Positions 45,387 to 57,200 of a DNA stretch of 64,000 nt are shown piece after piece. A model generated the notes under the pieces. The model saw only the letters and a program-made list of their open reading frames with translations. It was not told the DNA's origin and did no database searches. The translations under genes and the position numbers were made by a program. How positions within the stretch are numbered: position 1 is the stretch's first letter; the number at the start of each line of letters is the position of its first letter. Source of the stretch: Salvia splendens (Eukaryota > Streptophyta > Magnoliopsida > Lamiales > Lamiaceae); NCBI RefSeq assembly GCF_004379255.2, contig NC_056049.1, positions 22,800,063 to 22,864,062 of the forward strand, in the 5' to 3' direction.

Positions 45387-46118
45387 TGATGGGGTGCGTA
45401 CTAAACAAGCCCAACAGCAATGACGGCCCATCAGCCCAAAGCCCAAGGAAGAGTATGAGTTCGGCATTACCAAAGAGTTCGGCCTCAGCCTACAGCTCGG
45501 TAAAAGCCAACCTATCAAGCTCTGCTCTCAGGTCGGCATCAAGCTCTACTCTCAGATCGGCAACCAAAGCAGGAGTATGAGTTCGGCATTACCAAAGAGT
45601 TCGGCCTCAGCCTACAGCTCGGTAAAAGCCATCCAATCAAGCTCTGCTCTCAGGTCGGCATCAAGCTCTACTCTCAGATCGGCAACCAAAGCAGTTCGGT
45701 CTCAGTATTCGACCGAACAAGGAGTTAGTGGACCCATACAGGATGTCCAACACACCCACTACCACGTGGTGTCAACTCAGGCCACGATCGTAGGCCATGA
45801 CCTACGCTACATCCACGATCTTAGGCCACGATCTCCACGACATCCACTACCTAATAAATGGTGCTGCATGCCACGATCTTGGTCTTATATATAAATAGAA
45901 CTTAGATCTGGTAGAAAAAGGTTAAGCTCTCTAGAGATAAAACATCATATAGCAAGTCTGTGTTGTAAGCTGTAAATCCCAGATCAAGCAATACAATCTT
46001 GCCCTCCCTTCTTCCCGTGGACGTAGATTTACTTCAGTAAATCGAACCACGTAAATTCTCTGTGTCGTGATCTGTATTTTCCTGCATTCACTAACATCAG
46101 AAATTCGCGGACTCATCA
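45387..46118 (+). repeat. 5' LTR with internal 122-bp duplication
   Basis: It begins TGATGGGGTG and ends gactcatca. A block starting gagtatgagttcggc is repeated in tandem (45451 and 45573). A tatatataaatag promoter is at about 45886. Confidence 0.92.
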
Positions 46119-46119
46119 C

Positions 46120-46135
46120 TGGCGCCGTCTGTGGG
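46120..46135 (+). promoter_or_regulatory. Primer binding site
   Basis: tggcgccgtctgtggg directly follows the LTR, the usual form in plant Tat/Athila-type elements. Confidence 0.75.
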
Positions 46136-46191
46136 AAACAGAGAACCAAATTTGTGATAAAGCGAGTTTTTGATCCTCTTCTACCAAAAAA

Positions 46192-47271
46192 ATGCATACC
46201 AGATCACATAACACCCGTGCCTCCGTCCGTGATAACCATGAGGAAGCTAATCCAGCAGCCCATAGGCCTGGAAAGCAGCCTCGTGAAAAATCTACTTCCA
46301 GTTCTCACGGAGAAGGAACAAGCCGCTCAAAAGGTCCACACACCGAGTCTTCCCAGCAGCCTGATTTGAACGAGGCTGTCAAGCTGTCCTTGGCCGAGAA
46401 GCAGGAGGAGTTCTTAACCTTCCTGCAGAAGAGCCAACAGCCGGAGAAGACAACGACGGATTCTCCCTCCTCATCCAGACATGAAAGTCACTACCGCAGT
46501 AGTGACGTGTCTTCCAGGAGAAAGAATCCTCAACCCCGACATGTTCCTGTTCCTCCTCGGTACCGGAACCACAGGAGAACTCCATCTCCTCCGTACCGAA
46601 GAGATGTCGGGTTCGCCATGTACGGAGCATTAAAGACTCTGTTCTCGGACGATATCACCCGAACTCCCCTTCCACAGAACTACCGAACTCCGTCGATGAC
46701 TTATGACGGGTTGGTGGATCCTCATGACTTCCTGGGACGCTATCAGTATAATATGGCGAACCAGGGTCTCAATGAGGTCCATATGTGCAAGCTGTTCCCC
46801 GAGCTGCTCATCGGGAACGCCAGAAGGTGGTTCGACAGCCTTCCTCAAGGCAGCATTAGATCCTACCGAGATCTAGTGGATGCTTTCCACAGGAGGTTCT
46901 TTCAGAAAGCGGAAGCCCGGATTACTTCGGCTCAGCTGCTTTCTATACGTCAAGGTCGCGACGAAAAGATCAGCGACTTCCTGACGAGGTTCCGCAAGGA
47001 ATGCCTGCAAGTAGATTATCTCAATGATCTACTTGTCATTTCGGCATTCCAAAATGGGATCCTGCCCGGAGCTCTCTGCAGAAAGCTCGTGGAATGCAGT
47101 CCGCAAACAGCTCAAGAGATGTGGGACATTGCGGACCAGTTCTCCCGAGCCGATGAGGCAGACCGTCGAAAACGGTCTTTAGACAGCTCATCTAGAGGAG
47201 ACGAAAAGAAGCCCGATCATAGCGATCAGAGGCTTCCTCGCCGAACACCTTCCCCACCAAAGGAGGGATAG
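46192..47271 (+). CDS. Gag protein of the Tat-like element (359 aa)
   Basis: The N-terminal third is polar and disordered (KSTSSSHGEGTSRSKG). The retrotransposon gag core spans about residues 165-290: YDGLVDPHDFLGRYQYNM, LPQGSIRSYRDLVDAFHRRF, RQGRDEKISDFLTRFRKECL. It has no zinc knuckle and ends at RTPSPPKEG, before where protease would begin. The frame is unbroken from the ATG at 46192, which follows the primer site by 57 bases. Known role: coat of the retroelement particle and RNA packaging. An intact gag in a pol-less element fits trans-mobilisation. Confidence 0.88.
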   Translation: MHTRSHNTRASVRDNHEEANPAAHRPGKQPREKSTSSSHGEGTSRSKGPHTESSQQPDLNEAVKLSLAEKQEEFLTFLQKSQQPEKTTTDSPSSSRHESHYRSSDVSSRRKNPQPRHVPVPPRYRNHRRTPSPPYRRDVGFAMYGALKTLFSDDITRTPLPQNYRTPSMTYDGLVDPHDFLGRYQYNMANQGLNEVHMCKLFPELLIGNARRWFDSLPQGSIRSYRDLVDAFHRRFFQKAEARITSAQLLSIRQGRDEKISDFLTRFRKECLQVDYLNDLLVISAFQNGILPGALCRKLVECSPQTAQEMWDIADQFSRADEADRRKRSLDSSSRGDEKKPDHSDQRLPRRTPSPPKEG

Positions 47272-47429
47272 CGGTCATCCGAGGTGATCGAAAAAGAGCA
47301 AGTGTGTTCGCAGATTGCGCTTAAAAGTGCCGAGTAATCAGTTCGGCACCATCAAGCATAGCAATCACAGCAGCCGGAGTCAGAGGCAGGCGAAATGACC
47401 GAAGTCACACCGGAGCCGAACTCAATGGT

Positions 47430-47827
47430 GTACGGCACTGAAGCCGTGATTCCGGTTTAGATCGGCATACCCAGTCCCCGAACTCAATTTCTCCTCAGAA
47501 ATGAATGGTGACGGACTGAGAGCCGAACTAGATCTTGCCGAAGAAAGAAGAGAATTGGCCTGCATAAAAGCAGCCAAGTACAAGGAGCAAGTAGCCCGGT
47601 ATTATAACCAAAGGGTGAAAAAGCTGCAATTTCAAGTGGGAGATCTCGTCTTGAGAAACAACGAAGTAAGCCGAGCAGAAAAGCTGGGCGAACTCGAACC
47701 CACATGGGAAGGTCCATATCGGGTGTCAGAAGTCCTCGGCAAAGGGTCTTACAAATTGACTCACGTGTCAGGAGCACAAGTACCCCGAACATGGTACGTT
47801 TCCAACCTCAAAAAGTTCCATTTGTAA
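47430..47827 (+). pseudogene. Integrase C-terminal relic of pol
   Basis: It resumes about 150 bp after gag with MVYGTEAVIPV followed by a TAG where the family has Glu. A further stop and a frame change follow, then an open stretch from 47501 with ARYYNQRVKKLQFQVGDLVLR and PTWEGPYRVSEVLGKGSYKL to KKFHL and a stop. These are the last integrase motifs of Ty3 elements. Everything upstream of them has been deleted. Confidence 0.8.
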
Positions 47828-48000
47828 GAGACAGTCCGGTCAGTCAGTCTTGAGTTCTGTTCGGTCAATGTGCTTTCTTTGGTTTGCTTGGTCTTTGTTT
47901 GTCTCTGTGCGTTTTGTCTGTCTATGTGCGTGTCGTCTCTTACAAATGTTACTGAGGTATCTTGTTCTTCGAAGGCTGATCCCCTTCTTAGAACATATAC

Positions 48001-48445
48001 GAGCCAACGATTGTGAGTCAAAGCTTCTAAAGAGGATACAAGACCACAATTCAGCTTAAACAAGCAGTTCGTCTGAAACGAACTGCAATAAGCCAACGAT
48101 TGTGAGTCACAGCTTCTAAAGAGGATACAAGACCACAATTCAGCTTAAACAAGCAGTTCGTCTGAAACGAACTGCAATAAGCCAACGATTGTGAGTCACA
48201 GCTTCTAAAGAGGATACAAGACCACAATTCAGCTTAAACAAGCAGTTCGTCTGAAACGAACTGCAGTAAGCCAACGATTGTGAGTCACAGCTTCTAAAGA
48301 GGATACAAGACCACAATTCAGCTTAACAAGCAGTCCGTCTGAAACGAACTGCAACAAGCCAACGACTGTGAGTCCAAGCTTCTCAGGAAGATACAAGACC
48401 ACAATTCGGCTTAAGAAATAAGCACTTCGTCTGAAACGAACTGCA
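48001..48445. repeat. Five-copy 89-bp tandem repeat with hairpin
   Basis: Units start gccaacgattgtgagtca at 48003, 48092, 48181, 48270 and 48358. Each contains gcagttcgt-ctgaa-acgaactgc, a 9-bp perfect stem in three copies and near-perfect in the others. Confidence 0.9.
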
Positions 48446-48659
48446 ATAAGGGAAAGTCCGATCCACGCGATAAACCTCGCCGAATTAGGACGACCAAGTT
48501 CGGTCAAAGAAGTTTACCTCATAAGACCGATGACGACCATGTCTAGTCAAAGAGGTTTACTGCATAAGACCACTTCGGTTAACTGGGAAAGTCCGATCCA
48601 CGCGATAAAACTCGCCGAATTAGGACAAGGGAAAGTTCGATCCCGGCGACAAAAATCGC

Positions 48660-49450
48660 CAAATTGGAACACAAAGACGAGTCCGGTCAAAGATGTTTAT
48701 TTCATCAGACCACAGACGAGTCCGGTCAAAGATGTTTATTTCATCAGACCAAAGACGAGTCCGGTCAAAGATGTTTATTTCATCAGACCAAAGACGAGTC
48801 CGGTAAAAGATGTTTATTTCATCAGACCAAAGACGAGTCCGGTCTAAGATGTTTATTTCATCAGACCAAAGACGAGTCCGGTCTAAGATGTTTATTTCAT
48901 CAGACCAAAGACGAGTCCGGTCAAAGATGTTTATTTCATCAGACCAAAGACGAGTCCGGTCAAAGATGTTTATTTCATCAGACCAAAGACGAGTCCGGTC
49001 AAAGATGTTTATTTCATCAGACCAAAGACGAGTCCGGTCAAAGATGTTTATTTCATCAGACCAAAGACGAGTCCGGTCAAAGATGTTTATTTCATCAGAC
49101 CAAAGACGAGTCCGGTCAAAGATGTTTATTTCATCAGACCAAAGACGAGTCCGGTCAAAGATGTTTATTTCATCAGACCAAAGACGAGTCCGGTCTAAGA
49201 TGTTTATTTCATCAGACCAAAGACGAGTCCGGTCAAAGATGTTTATTTCATCAGACCAAAGACGAGTCCGGTCAAAGATGTTTATTTCATCAGACCAAAG
49301 ACGAGTCCGGTCAAAGATGTTTATTTCATCAGACCAAAGACGAGTCCGGTCAAAGATGTTTATTTCATCAGACCAAAGACGAGTCCGGTCAAAGATGTTT
49401 ATTTCATCAGACCAAAGACAAGTCCGGTCAAAGAAGTTTACTTCATAAGA
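48660..49450. repeat. Twenty-copy 39-bp tandem repeat with hairpin
   Basis: The unit agacgagtccggtcaaagatg plus tttatttcatcagaccaa is repeated 20 times with few changes (variants aaaga or taaga after ggtc). GGTC-aaa-GATG-tttattt-CATC-a-GACC can fold in each unit. Degenerate units lie at 48500-48570. Because 39 is a multiple of three, long open frames exist by construction (13-residue repeat), so they are not evidence of a protein. Confidence 0.93.
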
Positions 49451-49595
49451 CCGAGGACAAGTACGATGAAATTTTTTTCGCTAAGCTGTAAATACACAGT
49501 GTTAGAAGCGAAAACAAAATTTCATTTTCAAATCTTGTTCGGCACACAACTCCGCTACCCTACAAGATGGCGTTACGCTATTACAAAGGACTATT

Positions 49596-52443
49596 CTACT
49601 GTCCAGGGTTGCTAAAGTTGAGCCATCTATTCACAAAATCCTCGTGAAGCTGAGTTCGGGCGTTCCAGGCAGCTGCAGAATAAGCAGGTCGACGAGAGGC
49701 TCTAATCGACCTGCCACCTCTTCTCTGAGCCCGGGAAGCCCTAGCACCTCGGCGGCGAAGAGTCTCTTCACGAAGCATTTGTCGATCTTGCTCACTCATA
49801 ATCACAGCTCCTCTACGAACTTCAGCCTGTTCTCGTCTTGACGTTTCCGGCTGTTCCAGAGTTCGTTGCTGACTTGGAGTACGGTTTTGAGCAAGTGAAC
49901 CAAGGTTTTGAGCTGGAGTATGAACATCTGTTGGCGGGAAATGCCTAAGGAATCTCTCGATTGGAGGACGCCGGGAAAGAACGATGTCGTACCGAGAAGC
50001 CCAGCGCCGCAATGATTTCACAACTTGTTGGCAAGCCGAGCTCTCCAGCGCATTGTTCCTCCGGAGTACATGATATTCCTCCCACAGTTCGTCAACTCGT
50101 TCCTGAACTTCTGAGATGGTCATTCCCCCACGCCTGCTGATGAAATCCTCATACGCAGTCCTCTCGGCCACGGCGGTATTCAGTTCGGCCTCCAGATCCT
50201 TCTTTTCGGACTCTAAGTCCCTATTATCGGCCTCCAGCTTCATTGAACGAGCCAAGAGTTCGTCATTCTTCATCTGGTCAGCTATAGCTCTTTTCTCAGC
50301 TTCGTCTAAAGCCGAAGAGTACAGCCGCTTCCAGTGAAGTACCTCCAGCTCCTTGAGAGTTAAGAATACAAAGCAGCTATGTCAGTTCGGCATTTCAGCT
50401 TACCGAGCAGGTAGTAAACCACAACAGGAGTAAGAGAGTACGAAAGGCTATACGAAGACACAAGAGCAGAAAGAAGAATTTTTTTTCATTCATAAGAAAA
50501 AATTCTTTCTATACAAGGAGGGCTTCAAGGCCATTTTACATAAAGGAAGAAACTAAACTAAGAGAAGGGGGGCGAAATCATACTTCGCTAGCTTCGTCTC
50601 CGCCTTCTCGGTGAGGTTCAGCTTCCTTCTCCTTATCTGCTTCAGCTTCAGCCTCTGCCTCCTTGCTCTCCCCAGCCTGCTCGGCGCCACCGTAGCCGAT
50701 CTGCTGCGCCTCCTGATCGGCCTGCTTATCGCCGACCTCCTGCTCCAGCGGCCCGGCCTCACCCTCTCCGTTGTAAGTCGAAGCGGGTGAAACGGGTCCC
50801 ACGGAGGCAAAGATAGCCTCCAGGTTCTCGTCCCGATCAGCTCGACAACTCCGGACTCGGTCTGCAGAAAGCAGGACCGAGGATGAAGCGAGCTCCTCAA
50901 GGAGCGGCAGATTCTGAAGCCGAGCTGCTATCTCTCGGCTATACAGAGGCAGCACGACGTCGGCCCCCTGCTCGCCCTTATCGGTAATTAGCCTTACCAG
51001 ACTACCGACAAAGGCCGAGAATTGGTGGCTCAGAAAGAGTTTCTCCACGAAAGCACGGAGACCCTCTCCTTGGGCAACCACGGCGGCAGCATCCCTCCGT
51101 TTCGTCTGCTCTCGCTGGATGACGAGCTGGTTTTTGGCAAACTGAGCTTCATCCTGGGCCGAAATCCTAGCAGCTCTGGCTTTCTCAAAGTTTGCCTCAG
51201 CCTGCTCGGCCCGGTGACAAGCAGCCGCCAATTTCCTCTGCATCTCAGCATAGTCGTTGGACGCTTTGGAGAGTTCGACGGCGACGAGCTTGGAGAGCAT
51301 ATCGTTCCTCTGAAAATGGATAAGGAAAAAAGTCAACAGAGGGCACCAAAAATACAGGACAGAAGCCAAGCCAAAGAATCAAGAAGACAATTCACCTCGG
51401 CAAAGTCCGTGGGCCATAAAAATGGCTCACAGATATGCTCCGAAGGAGGCGCCAAGACCACGTCTTTCTCTGGCGCTCTCGGGGGCTTCTGGGTCTTCCC
51501 CTTCCTACTTGCCGAAGTCGACTCCGGCTTCTTTGGACCCGAAGAGGTCTTTTGCCTCTTCGGATTCTTCTCGGCATCAGGCGCCGAGCTGGTAGCCTTC
51601 TCTTTCTCCGGCTCCTTAAGCTCGGAGGATTTGCGGCTAACCTTATTCAGCATGAACACTGCCAAAAAGCAAGAAAACAAAGTTAGTTTTCTTCGTTAAA
51701 GCAGTAGAGCATAAAGATAAAGAGAAATCCTCACCCTCGGCCTCCTCGTCCGAAGACGAGATGTCGAACACGACGTCGCCCGTGACGAGCTCAGACTCCG
51801 TGTATTGTTTCCTAACTATGGGAATCTTGTTGAGCTCGCCATCGAGCTCGTCCAACGGTTCAGGCCGAGGATGACGGATAACGGACTTCGGCCCTCTCCA
51901 GGGAAAACTAGGAGCCGCGGTCCTATTATAAAAAAAGAAGCGATTTTGCCATTTCGGCCATTTGGTTTTACAAAAGGCCCTAAAAGGCTGTAAAGGGACC
52001 AAGTAAAACCAAGATCCCTTCCTCTTAAACTGGAAAAAATTAAGGATTGCCCGCAGAGACAGATCCTTATCTAGCCTACGGAGTTCGGCAGCAAAAGCCG
52101 ACAAGTGCCTCCAAGAATTCGGAGTCACCTGACCTAAAGGGAGTTGAAAAAAATCAAGAAGCTCTACAAAAGGTGGGGGAAGAGGGAAACGAAGCCCGCA
52201 TTCTAAGCAGGCTTCGTAAACGGTGGCATAACCCTCCGGCGGGTCGTTAGCCCTATGATCATCGTCGGGAACCACCGCCTTCCCCCCAGGAAAAGAGTAT
52301 TTTTCGTAAAGGGATATCACAGTATCCTTACTCAAGATACTGTGAAAATACTCTACGGTCTTCTCCCCGGATTCTTTCCGGCTAGAAGACCCCTTACCCC
52401 CTTTTCTACCGCTACCAGACTCAGACGAAGAAGAAGCAGACAT
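49596..52443 (-). CDS. Antisense spliced gene of the Tat-like element (about 817 aa)
   Basis: Inferred minus-strand exons: 51735-52443, 51396-51658, 50584-51309 and 49596-50351; all junctions are GT-AG and keep the frame. Exon 1 begins MSASSSSESGSG and contains a folded-looking domain (YATVYEACLECGLRFPLPPP, VTPNSWRHLSAFAAEL, FYLVPLQPF) that resembles the putative gypsy-type transposon domain (Pfam Transposase_28). Exon 2 is Lys/Pro-rich. Exon 3 is a coiled coil (QRKLAAACHRAEQAEANFEKARAA in part) with an acidic end. Exon 4 has another coiled coil and an Arg-rich C-terminus. Function is unknown; antisense frames of this kind are reported for Tat-group retrotransposons. The frame is intact in this copy. 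It could be two genes if the last intron is wrong. Confidence 0.7.
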
Positions 52444-52779
52444 GGTTCTTACTCTTTGAAAGTTTGAAGAAATCCTGAGGAAATTTTTGAAAGCGGAAGG
52501 AAATTTTTCACGCAAAAGATAGAGAGTGCAGAAGAAGCCAATAGCAAAGGTGTTCAAATGATGAAGAAAGGCGGTATTTATCAGATTTGGAAAAGATTTC
52601 AAATCATCGCACCGTTTCATATTCCACCTTTTCAGGATTCGACGGCCGGATTTTACTGTCGCATTTAATGCCGCATTTAATGCAGTCACGCGCAGGGCAC
52701 GTCCCCTGACTTCAGCCTCCCCCGTACCCTTTTCCAGAATGCCGAAGTGACTCGCTTCGCCGAAGTGATTCACTTCGCT

Positions 52780-52794
52780 TTTCGGGGGGGGTAG
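52780..52794 (+). promoter_or_regulatory. Polypurine tract of the Tat-like element
   Basis: ttcggggggggtag precedes the 3' LTR start TGATGGGG. Confidence 0.6.
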
Positions 52795-53526
52795 TGATGG
52801 GGTGCGTACTAAACAAGCCCAACAGCAATGACGGCCCATCAGCCCAAAGCCCAAGGAAGAGTATGAGTTCGGCATTACCAAAGAGTTCGGCCTCAGCCTA
52901 CAGCTCGGTAAAAGCCAACCTATCAAGCTCTGCTCTCAGGTCGGCATCAAGCTCTACTCTCAGATCGGCAACCAAAGCAGGAGTATGAGTTCGGCATTAC
53001 CAAAGAGTTCGGCCTCAGCCTACAGCTCGGTAAAAGCCATCCAATCAAGCTCTGCTCTCAGGTCGGCATCAAGCTCTACTCTCAGATCGGCAACCAAAGC
53101 AGTTCGGTCTCAGTATTCGACCGAACAAGGAGTTAGTGGACCCATACAGGATGTCCAACACACCCACTACCACGTGGTGTCAACTCAGGCCACGATCGTA
53201 GGCCATGACCTACGCTACATCCACGATCTTAGGCCACGATCTCCACGACATCCACTACCTAATAAATGGTGCTGCATGCCACGATCTTGGTCTTATATAT
53301 AAATAGAACTTAGATCTGGTAGAAAAAGGTTAAGCTCTCTAGAGATAAAACATCATATAGCAAGTCTGTGTTGTAAGCTGTAAATCCCAGATCAAGCAAT
53401 ACAATCTTGCCCTCCCTTCTTCCCGTGGACGTAGATTTACTTCAGTAAATCGAACCACGTAAATTCTCTGTGTCGTGATCTGTATTTTCCTGCATTCACT
53501 AACATCAGAAATTCGCGGACTCGTCA
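52795..53526 (+). repeat. 3' LTR of the Tat-like element
   Basis: 732 bp, matching the 5' LTR except actcgtca against actcatca near the end. Confidence 0.92.
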
Positions 53527-54207
53527 CCCTCCATTATTTTATAAGCAAGATATTTGTTTTAGATACGAGATTTAAGAAAATTATGTTCAAAATGTCAAAT
53601 TCAAAAGATAGCCGCTTGAATACTCCTTTTATAGAATCTCACATAATTTCACTCTGACTTGACAAAAGTAATAGTGAAAAAATTAATAAAATATAGTATG
53701 TCGTATTTTTATACTCCATATTCTAGTATTAATTTTATGTTACCAGTTTTATTGAGAAAAAAGAAAAATAATATTTTAAATTTTGGATGTCTCAAATAAT
53801 ATAGTACTATTTGTTTAATTTAACAACGTCACGAAACAAGGTCGAACCCAACAAATTACGATTAACTTGATTTATTTATGTTAGATATGGCAGGTGGGCA
53901 GATATTTTGTCTGACAAAATGAAAATAGAAAAATGTGAAGGACCAGAATTGGAAATGCTTCGTTGGAAAACAGAGATTTGATTTCTCTCGAAATCACTCA
54001 CTTTTTAGGTGAATTGCGTAGAAAATCAATCACATCACTTGTTAATAGTCAAAGTAATAGTTGGTGAGCTGAAAAAGGGCAAAGACGAGTCGGCGAAGAG
54101 TCAAGGCGGGGCCGCCGCAGCTGAATTTTTCCGGTCAAAGGTCAAATTCGCCCTCGCATCTGTAATTCCAATATAATACCTGCGGTTTTCTTCTCCGATC
54201 GTCGGTG
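53527..54207. other. Promoter region of the MACPF gene
   Basis: AT-rich DNA after the LTR; GC content rises from about 54060 into a probable 5' UTR. No other feature. Confidence 0.4.
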
Positions 54208-57200
54208 ATGGCCGACGATTATGACGAGTACGGTAAGAAGCCGATCGAGGTGCGCGCAACTGAGGCGCTGGGGCTCGGTTTCGACCTCGCTGGCGATTTC
54301 AGGCTCAAGTTCCTCAAAAGATGCCCCGCCGGAGGCAGGCTGGTTATTTTGGACGAGCGGCGCAAGCGAGACGTCGTTGTTCCGGGCGGCGCCACCATAC
54401 GCGATGTGCCGGAGAGTATACACATCGACAAGGGGGATCACATGCGGTTTAAGTCGGATGTGCTCCAATTCAATCAGGTTTAGTCTTCGATTCTGTTTGA
54501 TCTATTTGTTTCTGAGTTAATTAATGCATTAGATTACATGTTCGTTTATTGGACTCCGAATTGCTCTACCGTAGTAAGTGTTAGAGAAGTTGAAGCAAAT
54601 CTGAGCTCAAGTATCCTTACCGTGAAAACAGTGATGAAGAAGCGAAGTTATTTGACACTTACTCTCTACTTTTGAAACGAACCGAAGCTGCTTGCAAGTA
54701 TAGCCGCATAGGCTTCCATAGAAACAAAAGAAAACTAAATCTAACAATTGGTTGAAAGAATGAAACGTTCGATAATGTTTTACGCCGAACTACTTCCTTC
54801 ATTTACCTAATTGATTTGCTGACGATCATTTGCACTTGTAGCACCTGAAGGAAACATGGAAGATGCATCAATAAGAACACAATAACTATACAACTTATTC
54901 TATGCTTAGAGATTTTGTTAATTTTTTCTTGTCGATATAATTCTTGCAGATGTCAGAGCTACTTAATCAGAAATCATCATTACAAGGAAAAGTCCCTTCT
55001 GGATATCTTAATGCCATTTTCGACCTGAGTGGAGCCTGGTTAAATGATGCTGCGGATGCCAAGTATCTAGCGTTTGATGGCTATTTCATCTCAATTTATC
55101 ATCTACATCTTACTGCATCACCACTAGAACTACATGACCATGTCAAGAAGTCTGTTCCATCTCGTTGGGATCCAGCATCATTGTCCAGGTAATTTTAAGT
55201 AATAGCATGTCTGACTATCTTTATAATCAGGAATAAAGTAGTAGTCCTATAGGAATCCTAACTGCAGTGCCAAGTTGCAAATTTTGGTAGATCATCCTGG
55301 ACTATCAAATGTAGTAGGTCCATCTTTCTTTGCTCCCAATGTTATGTAATCCACTTTCCAGCACTCAAGCATGCCACCTAAGTAACCTTCCCTTGTGTCA
55401 GTACATAAGTGGTGAACATTCTTAATGCATCATGTTACCAATTTGTTTCATGCATGCATTTATGAATCGCAGTGGCCTCTATGTCCATAGAAATGTCTAT
55501 CAAGAGTTTATCTAGATGAATGAAACCATTTTGCTTGCAAAATAGGGCATAGGCTACACTTACAGTGAAAATCACTGGCCTGCGTGAAGTAACATGTGTA
55601 CTTTTATTTCTTAATAATGTTAAATTGGTTTCAATTGCCAGATTTATCCAGACATATGGAACACATATAGTTGTTGGAATGGCTGTTGGAGGCCAGGATG
55701 TGCTTTGTGTGAAACAGAAGGCATCATCTCCGATTCCACCAGCTGAGCTCAAGGGATATTTAGAGGAACTTGGAGATTGTCTATTCTCTGATACTACTAA
55801 TAGCCCTATCCTGGAGAGAACAGCAAAAGATAACAAAAGAAAGGTATACATCGACTTGTGGAATTCATGTTAGGACTGTGTGCATGCTTCTTGCTTATAA
55901 CATTGTAATTCTATATCCTGTTTCAGTAATATTGGTACATCTGCAGGTCCCTGAAGTATTTAGTCGCATGCTACAGACACATACAATGCAGTTTACTAGC
56001 ATCACAGAAACATCGAGCAAGGATGTAAGTTGTCTATGCTCAATCTTTATTGGCTCTTTAAAAATTTGAGGGAGGTGATTCATTTTGTAATATGTATAGG
56101 GGCTCACCCTTATTTGGTCAAAAAGAGGTGGTGACGTGTTTGCACAAAGTCACTCTCGGTGGCTCCAGACAATGGCAGCTAATCCAGAAGCAGTACTTTT
56201 CAAATTTGTACCTATTACTTCTCTGCTGAATGGAATCCCTGGGAGTGGCTATCTTAGTCATGCCATCAACTTGTACTTGAGATGTATGTTCTTACAGTTT
56301 TGTGATCTCAGATTTATCCTTTTTGTTTTTTACCATCCTCCCCAGTCCATATTATGAAACCAGCATTAATTTCAGCTTGTTTTTGTGCTAGAGTTCTTTC
56401 CCTCCTTCGTTAATAACCGACTTATAGATTAATACTTCTCTCTTCAGACAAACCATCATTAGAGGATTTGCCATATTTTTTGGAGTTTCAAGTTCCTACA
56501 CAATGGGCTCCTTTGTTCTGTGAGTTGCCCCTTAGACACCAAAGGAAGAAGACATCTTTCCCCTCCTTACAGTTTAGCTTGTTGGGCCCCAAGATATTTG
56601 TAAGCTTTTCTCAGGTACGAACCTCTTCGTGCAGCTAAAAACGTATTATGTTAATCTGCACGTGCAGCGTGCATCATGTTCGTTTATCATATTTATCCTC
56701 TTGTGCATAATTCCATGATTTTCAGGAGAGATGACTTAAGCTTAAATTACAATTTGCTTTTGTGGGCTGAAACTTTGCATGCACATCAAATTTATGAGAT
56801 TCGTCTTTTTTTGTGTGCTCAGTTGAACTATCAGATTGATTTTAATAAAAATCTTATGAAAATGAAGCTAGTTTTAGGTTGGGTTATTCAGATAGGATCT
56901 GAATGTGAACGAGGCTGCACGTTCTTCGCACTTTGTTTCTAGGATTGATTATTACTATGTTATTGCTTTCTGAATTATCCTCTCCCGCTGCTGATTTACA
57001 TATTTATTATGGTTGCTTATATTGATTTAAAATATCCCACTTGTAGGTTACAAGTGATCAAAAACCAGTCATCGGCCTACGCCTGTATTTGGAAGGCAAG
57101 AAAAGCAATCGACTGGCAATTCATGTACAACATTTGTCAAGTCTTCCAAATATAATGACGATGCACTCGGCAACACACTGGCGAGGTTCGGATGAGTATG

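Larger units (their letters stand above)
45387..53526 (+). mobile_element. Tat-lineage-like Ty3 element lacking pol, with antisense gene
   Basis: The two 732-bp LTRs differ at one position that I can see (45387-46118 and 52795-53526) and are flanked by CCCTC duplications (45382-45386 and 53527-53531). Order: primer site, gag, short integrase C-terminal relic, two tandem repeat arrays, spliced antisense gene, polypurine tract. Protease, RT, RNase H and the integrase core are missing. An antisense gene between pol and the 3' LTR is known from Tat-group elements. The near-identical LTRs imply recent movement by borrowed enzymes. Confidence 0.88.

Noticed and set aside
45374..45894. Ser-rich frames in the 5' LTR repeated in the 3' LTR
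   Set aside because: They are products of the internal 122-bp LTR duplication with no gag or pol similarity.
48660..49450. CRISPR-like appearance of regular short repeats
   Set aside because: The repeats are head-to-tail without unique spacers and lie in a plant retroelement.
48664..49491. A 275-residue open frame of 13-residue repeats, and a second overlapping 212-residue frame
   Set aside because: The 39-bp unit has no stop in more than one frame, so any array of it is open. There is no start context, no family and a different frame is equally open.
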